NCBI RefSeq assembly: GCF_001424905.1
Contig: NZ_LMCU01000001.1
Coordinates: 1,543,480 to 1,607,479, forward strand
Source: Leifsonia sp. Root112D2
GTDB lineage: Bacteria; Actinomycetota; Actinomycetes; Actinomycetales; Microbacteriaceae
Length of the DNA: 64,000 bases
Direction: 5' to 3'
Shown: positions 58,179 to 64,000 of the stretch, piece by piece
Layout: each line of letters starts with the position of its first letter
How positions within the stretch are numbered: the stretch's first letter is position 1
Program-made: the position numbers and the translations under genes
The notes under the pieces: generated by a model
The model's database searches: none
Told to the model about the DNA's origin: nothing
Seen by the model: only the letters and a program-made list of their open reading frames with translations

Positions 58179-59378
58179 GTGACTCCCTACGAATGGCGCT
58201 CCGGCGGGCTGGGCATGGCGCTCAGCCTGTTCGGCGTTGTCGTCGTCGGCATCTTCCTGTTCCAGCAGTTCTTCGAGCGGTCGATCGCGCCCTGGGTCTT
58301 CGTGCTCGGTCTGATCGCGGTGGTCATCTGGCTCGGCGGTCAGCTCGGGCAAGGCTCACGATGGCAGTCGTCGCCGGGGTTGCGTGTGGCGGCCGTCGTG
58401 GCATCCGTGGTGATGATCGCGGCGGGATCACTCGGTGCCGCACCGTCGAACGGGCTGCTCGTGGTGCCCGCCAGCATCGGGGTCATGCGTCTTGCCTCGA
58501 CCCTCTCGGCGAGAATCTGGATCGGCCTTGCCGCGATGCTGCTGGCCCTCGGGCTGATCGCCGTGGGCTCGCTCACCGTCACGATGAGTCCGATCGGCCT
58601 GCTGGCAATCATGGGCGGGGTTGTGCTCGGTTTTCTGGGCGGCCTCAACCGCCGCCAGGCGCGGCTGGCGGGCGTGCGCGAGCGCGAACTGGTCGAAAGC
58701 ACCATGGCCACGCGTGAGGAACACGCGAAGGCGGCAGCCCTCGAGGCGCAGCAGGCGGTGGCCCGCGACATTCACGACGTGCTCGCGCACAGCCTGGGCG
58801 GCCTGGTCATTCAGCTCGATGCCGTCGAGGCGCTGCTCGAATCCGGGAGAACAGCGGATGCGGCGTCGCGCGTTCGCGACGCACGCGAGCTCGCCGCATC
58901 GGGGCTGGGTGAGGCGCGTCGGGCGGTGGAGGCGCTGCGCGAGCCCCGGGAGAACGAGCCGGTTTCGGGTGTTGAGATGCGGCAGTCGCTGGCTGAACTC
59001 GTCGACGCACACCGCGCGTTGGGCGGCAGCATCGAGCTTGCCGACAGCGGCCAGCCGCATGAGCTGTCGGCGGAGGCGGCCGTCGCCTTGCGCCGCGCGT
59101 TGCAGGAGGCGCTGAGCAACGCACGCAAGCATGCGCCGGGCGAGGCCGTGCACGCGCGGCTCGACTGGGGGCAACATGGGGTGGTGATGGATGTGCGCAA
59201 CCGCATGGCGGGTGCGAGCGTGACCGCGCCGGCGGCGCTCGCCGCATCCGGGGGAGGGCACGGCTTGGCAGGCATGAGTGAGCGCTTCGACGCCCTGCAC
59301 GGCGGCAGCGTTGTGGCGCAGACGCAGGGCGACGAATTCGTGGTGCGCGTCGAAGTGTCAAGGCAGGCGCCGCGATGA
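58179..59378 (+). CDS. NarL-type sensor histidine kinase
   Basis: The first 165 residues hold five or six transmembrane helices with short loops and no large external domain, so it senses membrane or intramembrane signals. The HisKA_3 dimerisation domain is EAQQAVARDIHDVLAHSLGGLVIQLDAVEALLESG with the phospho-His in RDIHDVLAH, and the ATPase domain has LQEALSNARKHAPGEAVHARLDW (N box) and GHGLAGMSERF (G box). Its stop overlaps the response-regulator ATG (ATGA). Confidence 0.9.
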   Translation: MTPYEWRSGGLGMALSLFGVVVVGIFLFQQFFERSIAPWVFVLGLIAVVIWLGGQLGQGSRWQSSPGLRVAAVVASVVMIAAGSLGAAPSNGLLVVPASIGVMRLASTLSARIWIGLAAMLLALGLIAVGSLTVTMSPIGLLAIMGGVVLGFLGGLNRRQARLAGVRERELVESTMATREEHAKAAALEAQQAVARDIHDVLAHSLGGLVIQLDAVEALLESGRTADAASRVRDARELAASGLGEARRAVEALREPRENEPVSGVEMRQSLAELVDAHRALGGSIELADSGQPHELSAEAAVALRRALQEALSNARKHAPGEAVHARLDWGQHGVVMDVRNRMAGASVTAPAALAASGGGHGLAGMSERFDALHGGSVVAQTQGDEFVVRVEVSRQAPR

Positions 59379-60022
59379 GCGCGGCGATTCGGGTGCTCGT
59401 CGCCGACGACCAGGCCATCGTGCGCGACGGCCTCGTCACGGTGCTCGACCTGCTTGACGACATCGAGGTCGTCGGCGAGGCGGCGGATGGCGAAGAGGCG
59501 TGTCGGCTCGTCGCCGAGCTCGCCCCCGACGTCGTGCTCATGGACCTGCGGATGCCCGTGCTCGACGGAGCCGCGGCCACCGCTCGCATCGTGAGTGAGC
59601 ATCCGACGACAGCGGTACTCGTGCTCACGACGTTCGCCGACGACGCCTCGATCATGGGTGCGCTGCGCGCGGGTGCTCGCGGCTACCTCACCAAGGATGC
59701 CGGCCGCGCCGAGGTCGCCGCCGCCGTGCGCTCGGTGGCCACGGGCCAGACTACGCTCGCCGCCGCGGTCGGCGCCCGCCTGCTCGACTCAGTTGATCGA
59801 AGCACGCCAGGGCTTGAGACATCCGCTCTGTCGGCCCGTTTTCCGACACTCACGGCCCGCGAAGCCGAGGTGCTCGAGCTCGTCGGTGAGGGCCTCAGCA
59901 ACCCCGAGATCGCCGCGCGCCTGTTCGTGAGCGTTGCAACCGTGAAGACGCACATCAACGCGATCTTTGCCAAGCTGGCCGTGCGCGACCGCGCCCAGGC
60001 CATAGCCCTCGTGCGCTCGTAG
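59375..60022 (+). CDS. NarL/FixJ-type response regulator
   Basis: The receiver domain (1-120) has the acidic pair in RVLVADDQAIVRDGL, phospho-Asp in PDVVLMDLRMPVLDG, and Lys in ARGYLTKDA. The LuxR-type helix-turn-helix is FPTLTAREAEVLELVGEGLSNPEIAARLFVSVATVKTHINAIFAKLAV (about 150-200). It is translationally coupled to the kinase. Targets are not known. Confidence 0.92.
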   Translation: MSAAIRVLVADDQAIVRDGLVTVLDLLDDIEVVGEAADGEEACRLVAELAPDVVLMDLRMPVLDGAAATARIVSEHPTTAVLVLTTFADDASIMGALRAGARGYLTKDAGRAEVAAAVRSVATGQTTLAAAVGARLLDSVDRSTPGLETSALSARFPTLTAREAEVLELVGEGLSNPEIAARLFVSVATVKTHINAIFAKLAVRDRAQAIALVRS

Positions 60023-60029
60023 CTTCGCG

Positions 60030-60974
60030 TTACCGCGTCACGGGCTCCGTCGCGGTCAACGACGCGAGTTCGGCTCGGCGCGGCAGACCTTCCCAGTCGC
60101 CGTGCGTCAGGCAGGCGTATGCGCCGACGGTCACGGCCGTCTCCAGGCGCGTTGCCACGGGCTCGCCGGCCAGGTACTCGGCGAGATATCCCGCCACGAA
60201 GGCGTCGCCCGCGCCGACCGTGTCGACGGGAACGATGGGCACGGCGGTCTCCTCGTACTCCACGCCGTCGATCACCGCCACGGCTCCCGCGGCCCCGAGC
60301 TTCACCACGGCCTGGCCCGCGCCGAGCGCGATGAGCCCGTGCGCGAGTGCCACCGGCTCATCCGTTCGCCCAAGCGCGATCGCGGCCTCGTCGTCCCCGC
60401 CGAAGGCGAGATCGACGTGCGGCAGGATGCGCCGGTACGCCTCACCGGCCTGCTCCCGCGACCACAGTTTGCCCCGAAAGTTGAGGTCGAACGACACGGT
60501 GACTCCGGCATCCTTCGCCACCCGGATCGCCTCGTCGATGACCTCGGCCATGCCCGGCGAGAGAGCGGGCGAGATGCCGGTCACATGCAGCAGTGAGGCG
60601 CCGCGCACGAGGTCGAAGTCCACCTCATCCACGCGCAGCCGCGAGCCGGCGAGACCGTTGCGGTAGTAAAAGACGCGGGTGTCGGCTGGGGTGCGGCGCT
60701 CCTTGACCATGATCGCGGTGGGCGCATCCGGGTCGCGAATCGCAGCGACGTGTACGCCCTCGGCGCCGATCTCGCGCAGCACGAGGTCGCCGAGCGAGTC
60801 TGCCCCCACCTTGCCGATCCAGGTGACCTCCACGCCCAGCCTGCTCAGTGCGATGGCCACATTGCTCTCCGAGCCGCCCATGCCGAGCGTCATCGTCGGG
60901 GTGTGCTGCAGCGGCCCGGGCGTGGCGCCGGCCATCAGCGCCATCGTCTCGCCGATCGTGACAACCCCGCTCAT
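60030..60974 (-). CDS. kdgK: 2-dehydro-3-deoxygluconokinase
   Basis: This PfkB-family kinase has MSGVVTIGETMALMAGATPGPL, GGSESNVAIALSRLG, FYYRNGLAGSRL and FDLNFRGKLW, together typical of KdgK, and the second signature PVDTVGAGDAFVAGYLAEYL with the catalytic Asp. It phosphorylates 2-keto-3-deoxygluconate to KDPG. Its ATG overlaps the eda stop by 4 bases, so the kinase follows the aldolase in one leftward operon. Confidence 0.9.
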   Translation of the reverse strand: MSGVVTIGETMALMAGATPGPLQHTPTMTLGMGGSESNVAIALSRLGVEVTWIGKVGADSLGDLVLREIGAEGVHVAAIRDPDAPTAIMVKERRTPADTRVFYYRNGLAGSRLRVDEVDFDLVRGASLLHVTGISPALSPGMAEVIDEAIRVAKDAGVTVSFDLNFRGKLWSREQAGEAYRRILPHVDLAFGGDDEAAIALGRTDEPVALAHGLIALGAGQAVVKLGAAGAVAVIDGVEYEETAVPIVPVDTVGAGDAFVAGYLAEYLAGEPVATRLETAVTVGAYACLTHGDWEGLPRRAELASLTATEPVTR

Positions 60975-61672
60975 CGGGCGCTCCTCGTTTCGGCGACAAC
61001 CTCGACGACGCGGCGGGTGCGCTCGGCCAGCGCGTCGAGTGAACCACCCTTGAGCGCGTCGCCGATCAGGGGCCCGCCGAGGCTCACGGCCACGGCCCCC
61101 GCCCTCAGCCAGCCTGGAATGTCCTCGAGAGACACCCCGCCCGACGGCACGAATTCGATGTCGGGGAACGGACCGCGCAGGTGCGCGCCGTACTGTGAAC
61201 CGACCGTCTCGGCCGGGAAGATCTTCACCGCCGTCGCCCCGGCCTCCCAGCCGGAGAACAACTCGGATGGCGTCAGCCCGCCCGGGTACACCGGCACGCC
61301 CGCCGCGACAGCAAGGGCCACGATATCCAGCCGGGTCACCGGCGTCACGAGATAGTCGGCGCCGGCGTCGATGGCCCGCTGCGCCTGCTCAACGTTTGTG
61401 ACGGTGCCGATGCCGATCTCTATCGCGCCGCCGCCACTGGTGCCACCGGCGCCGCCGCGCCCGACGAGCGAGAGCAGGTGCTCGATGGTTCCCGGTGTGC
61501 TCAGCGTGAGCTCGACGGAGCGCACGCCGTTCTCGGCCAGCACGTCGAGCACGGCGTCGTAATCGCGCGGGTCGCGGGCGCGCAGCACCGCTATCACCGG
61601 ATGCTCGCGCAGCACAGCGGAGGGCTGCAGACGCCGGGGTTCGATGCTGCTTTCGGGGGTGGATGCGCTCAC
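60971..61672 (-). CDS. eda: 2-dehydro-3-deoxyphosphogluconate (KDPG) aldolase
   Basis: From GTG 61672, overlapping the lacI-type stop (GTGA), the 233-residue protein shows REHPVIAVLRA, SVELTLSTPGTIEHL (catalytic Glu), EIGIGTVTNVEQAQRAIDAGADYLVTP, VPVYPGGLTPSE and the Schiff-base Lys in GATAVKIFPAETVG. It splits KDPG to pyruvate and glyceraldehyde-3-phosphate. A long open frame upstream is only a shadow of the regulator gene. Confidence 0.92.
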   Translation of the reverse strand: MSASTPESSIEPRRLQPSAVLREHPVIAVLRARDPRDYDAVLDVLAENGVRSVELTLSTPGTIEHLLSLVGRGGAGGTSGGGAIEIGIGTVTNVEQAQRAIDAGADYLVTPVTRLDIVALAVAAGVPVYPGGLTPSELFSGWEAGATAVKIFPAETVGSQYGAHLRGPFPDIEFVPSGGVSLEDIPGWLRAGAVAVSLGGPLIGDALKGGSLDALAERTRRVVEVVAETRSAR

Positions 61673-62724
61673 AGGGATTCCTCGAGTTGTGGCTGGTGGG
61701 TGGGGGTGGCGGCGCGAGCTCCGGTGGAGTCGCGCACGATGAGGTGGGTCGGCACGGTACCGAAATGCGGAGCATCCGCGTCGAGAATGGCGGCGGCGGC
61801 CAGAGCGCCGAGGGTGCGCGACGAGCTGTCGACGGTCGTGAGCGACGGCCAGGCCATTCCGTCGGGAAGCGAGTTGTCGCATCCGACCACGCTGACATCG
61901 CCCGGCACGTCGAGCCCGGCCTCGCGCAGGGCGGAGAGCAGGCCGAGCGCCACCTGGTCGTTGAAGGCGACTATCGCGGTCGGAAAGCCCGCGTCGTGGC
62001 CGCCGCCGGCACCATCGCCCGCCGCGATGCGCGCATACGCGGCGCGGCCGCCGTCGAAGTCGGGGCGCGTCGTCGAGAGCGTGGTCAGCGGCATCCGCAG
62101 TTCGTCGCAGACGCGGGCGAGCGTGCGCGCCTTCTGCCGACCCGACCACGACTGCGGAGGGCCGTCGACATAGCCGACGGTGCGGTGCCCGAGCGCGTGC
62201 AGGTGCCGCACGACAGCGCTGAAACCGGGCTCCACGTCGATGGTGATCTGGCTGAGCCGTTCTGGCACCGGTGTCGTCACCTCAAGCATGCGGTTGGCGA
62301 GCACGACCGGCAGGCGGGCGGATGCCGCGACCACCGCCGCGTCGTCCAAGCGACTCGATGCCAGCACGAGAGCGTCCACCTGCGTGGTCATGCGCTCGAT
62401 GAGTCGCCGCTCAAGTTGCGGCGTCTCATGCGAATCGCCCACGAGTACGCCGATGTCGCGCGCGCCGACGGCCGACTCGAGCTCGGCAAGGAACGAGGTG
62501 TAGAAGGGGTTGGTCACGTCGGGCAGAATCACGCCGATGTTGCCCGTGGAGCCTGTCGCGAGGCTGCGGCCGAGCCGGCTGGGCGTGTAGTCGAGTTCGG
62601 ATGCGACCCGCAGCACGCGCTGGCGGGTCGCCGGCACGACGGCATCCGAACCGGTCAGGGCCCGCGACGCCGTGGCGATGGAGACGCCGGCGGCCGCGGC
62701 CACCTGCCGAATCGTCGTCGCCAT
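61669..62724 (-). CDS. LacI-family regulator of the hexuronate genes
   Basis: The helix-turn-helix is MATTIRQVAAAAGVSIATASRALTGSDAVVPATRQRVLRVASELDYTPSRLGRSL, followed by the periplasmic-binding-like sensor (NIGVILPDVTNPFYTSFLAELESAV, FNDQVALGLLSALREAGLDVPGDVSVVGCDNS). It is the first gene of the leftward lacI-eda-kdgK operon and divergent from uxaA. The palindrome at 62762-62785 is the expected operator, and a KDG- or uronate-type effector is likely. Confidence 0.9.
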   Translation of the reverse strand: MATTIRQVAAAAGVSIATASRALTGSDAVVPATRQRVLRVASELDYTPSRLGRSLATGSTGNIGVILPDVTNPFYTSFLAELESAVGARDIGVLVGDSHETPQLERRLIERMTTQVDALVLASSRLDDAAVVAASARLPVVLANRMLEVTTPVPERLSQITIDVEPGFSAVVRHLHALGHRTVGYVDGPPQSWSGRQKARTLARVCDELRMPLTTLSTTRPDFDGGRAAYARIAAGDGAGGGHDAGFPTAIVAFNDQVALGLLSALREAGLDVPGDVSVVGCDNSLPDGMAWPSLTTVDSSSRTLGALAAAAILDADAPHFGTVPTHLIVRDSTGARAATPTHQPQLEESL

Positions 62725-62761
62725 CTTGACCTTCCGTCGCCCGGGACGAATAATGTAAGGA

Positions 62762-62785
62762 GTGAATGAAACCGGTTACATTCAC
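62762..62785. promoter_or_regulatory. LacI-type operator between lacI-eda-kdgK and uxaA
   Basis: GTGAATG...CATTCAC arms surround AACCGGTT, a 24-bp palindrome with one mismatched symmetric pair. A TAATGT box lies just upstream on the plus strand, so binding would block uxaA transcription and could reach the divergent promoter. Confidence 0.8.
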
Positions 62786-62815
62786 GATAACCCAGGATCG
62801 AGGCCCCGCGCCACC

Positions 62816-64000
62816 ATGACTTCACTCGCCCCCTCGGCACTACCGCTCGGCGAGGTCGCCCTGCACCTCGACCCGCACGACGAGGTGGCTGTGGCGCTGC
62901 GTGCGCTCGACGCCGGCACCGTGATCGAGCTCGGCGGTGGCACCCAGATCACCCTGGCCACCGACATCCCGCGCAGCCACAAGTTCGCCCTCGTTCCCAT
63001 CGCGGCCGGTGAGCAGCTGCACAAGTACGGTCAGTCGATCGGCCGGGCGACGGCCGCGATCGCCACGGGCGACCACGTGCACAGCCACAATTTGGGCATG
63101 GACGACACCGACCGCCAGCACGAGTTCGGCACCGCCCGCACGACCCTCGCGATGCCAGACGGCCCAATCCCCACCTTCCGCGGCTACCCGCGCGCCAACG
63201 GCAAGACGGGCACGCGCAACTACATCGGCATCCTCACCTCGGTGAACTGCTCGGCCACGGCGGCCAATCTCATCGCGGATGCCTTCCGCGGCTTCGCCCT
63301 CGACGAGTTCGAGAACGTCGACGGCGTCATGGCTCTCACCCACCAGAGCGGATGCGGGCTGGTTCCGACCAGCGAGGGCGCGCAGACGCTCATGCGCACC
63401 CTGCACGGTTACGCCAGGCACCCCAACTTCGGCGGCCTGCTCGTGGTCGGCCTCGGCTGCGAGATGGTGCCCGTCGAGTCGCTCGTGACTGATCAGGACA
63501 TTCCGGATGACACGCTCATCTCCACCATGAACATTCAGGGCGAGGGCGGCGTGCGCGCCACCGTGAAGGAGGGCATCGCCCGCATTCGCGCGATGCTGCC
63601 CGAACTCAACAAGCGGCAGCGGGTGGCGACGCCGGTCTCCGAGCTCGTTCTCGGCCTCAACTGCGGTGGATCCGACGGGTTCTCCGGCATCACCGCCAAT
63701 CCGGCGCTGGGTGTCGCATCCGACCGCCTGGTGGCCTGGGGAGGCACCTCGATTCTGGCCGAGACCCCCGAGGTCTTCGGTGCCGAGCACCTGCTCACCC
63801 GCCGCGCCGTCACCCCCGCCGTGGGGCAGAAGCTGCTCGACCGCATCGAATGGTGGGAAGGTTACGCGGCGCAGGGCGGCGGCAGCCTCGACAACAACCC
63901 CTCACCCGGCAACAAGGCCGGCGGACTCACCACCATCCTCGAGAAGTCGCTCGGGGCGGTGGCCAAGGGCGGTCGCGCCGACCTGTCGGCGGTCTACGAA
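62816..64000 (+). CDS. uxaA: Altronate dehydratase, UxaA type (cut by window end)
   Basis: Open from ATG 62816 to the last base, 395 codons of about 500. Residues about 15-100 are the SAF domain (LHLDPHDEVAVALRALDAGT, ATGDHVHSHNLGMDD). The catalytic part begins FRGYPRANGKTGTRNYIGIL, with VNCSATAANLIA, THQSGCGLV, VGLGCEMVP, LGLNCGGSDGFSGITANPALG and NPSPGNKAGGLTTILEKSLG. It converts altronate to 2-keto-3-deoxygluconate, feeding kdgK and eda. GAGG lies about 12 bases before the start. The missing C-terminus is beyond the window. Confidence 0.92.
   Translation, partial: MTSLAPSALPLGEVALHLDPHDEVAVALRALDAGTVIELGGGTQITLATDIPRSHKFALVPIAAGEQLHKYGQSIGRATAAIATGDHVHSHNLGMDDTDRQHEFGTARTTLAMPDGPIPTFRGYPRANGKTGTRNYIGILTSVNCSATAANLIADAFRGFALDEFENVDGVMALTHQSGCGLVPTSEGAQTLMRTLHGYARHPNFGGLLVVGLGCEMVPVESLVTDQDIPDDTLISTMNIQGEGGVRATVKEGIARIRAMLPELNKRQRVATPVSELVLGLNCGGSDGFSGITANPALGVASDRLVAWGGTSILAETPEVFGAEHLLTRRAVTPAVGQKLLDRIEWWEGYAAQGGGSLDNNPSPGNKAGGLTTILEKSLGAVAKGGRADLSAVYE

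Noticed and set aside
1..64000. CRISPR array, rRNA genes, complete insertion sequence, intact integrase
   Set aside because: No regularly spaced direct repeats, no rRNA segments, no full transposase or integrase frame was seen.

Overview
The window looks like chromosome of a high-GC actinobacterium, most probably a member of the Microbacteriaceae. Support comes from the GC-rich coding style, frequent GTG starts with GGAGG-type ribosome sites, very frequent GCATCC/GGATGC hexamers in the core region, the nei2-lhr pair, a DUF5997/LysR-like pair, a HelR-like ATPase, and palindromic repeat units of the GGTTTCGA/CTCGACC type. This placement is inference from style and gene content; no 16S gene is present.

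Left accessory region (1 to about 8.0 kb): a worn mobile island. It carries a truncated HAD phosphatase at the edge, an ArdC-type antirestriction metalloprotease, an unrecognised two-gene operon lying between two exact 24-bp direct repeats, an SOS-associated SRAP protein, a divergent gene pair around a near-consensus LexA box, a small zinc-ribbon ORF, a scar with a resolvase-like fragment, and a GIY-YIG nuclease. The island ends at a tRNA 3'-end remnant followed by a perfect 19-bp terminator hairpin, and part of this unit is repeated 170 bp further on. That is the usual footprint of tRNA-targeted integration.

8 to 18 kb: a small membrane protein, a secreted beta-helix protein, a SetA-like MFS transporter, and a leftward operon encoding an IlvD/EDD sugar-acid dehydratase, an FAH-family 2-keto-3-deoxy-acid dehydratase, 2-oxoglutarate-semialdehyde dehydrogenase and two Gfo/Idh/MocA dehydrogenases. 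Together these match a Weimberg-type oxidative pentose or sugar-acid route to 2-oxoglutarate.

18 to 27 kb: a SnoaL-like gene divergent from an SsuABC/NMT1-type ABC importer with two permeases, a secreted protein, an XRE-cupin regulator divergent from a methyltransferase, and a decaying stress-type cluster. In that cluster an SDR gene has an in-frame TAA at codon 5, a DUF6328-like membrane gene is intact, and an Nramp transporter survives only as its C-terminus.

27 to 32 kb: a rightward operon of SIS isomerase/deaminase, ROK kinase, PfkB kinase, class II aldolase and DeoR regulator, which fits amino-sugar (galactosamine-like) catabolism through tagatose phosphates and has a candidate operator upstream. 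32 to 60 kb is mostly core: DNA repair (Nei2, Lhr), an acyl-CoA synthetase, an alpha/beta hydrolase with its TetR regulator, a DUF4916 Nudix-like protein, a DEAD-box RNA helicase, the HelR-like ATPase, EVE, ComB, VOC and SprT-like proteins, a PQQ-type sugar dehydrogenase lipoprotein, a spermidine-synthase-like protein and a two-component system. 60 to 64 kb: hexuronate catabolism, with kdgK, eda and a LacI regulator leftward and uxaA rightward (cut by the window end), separated by a near-perfect operator palindrome.
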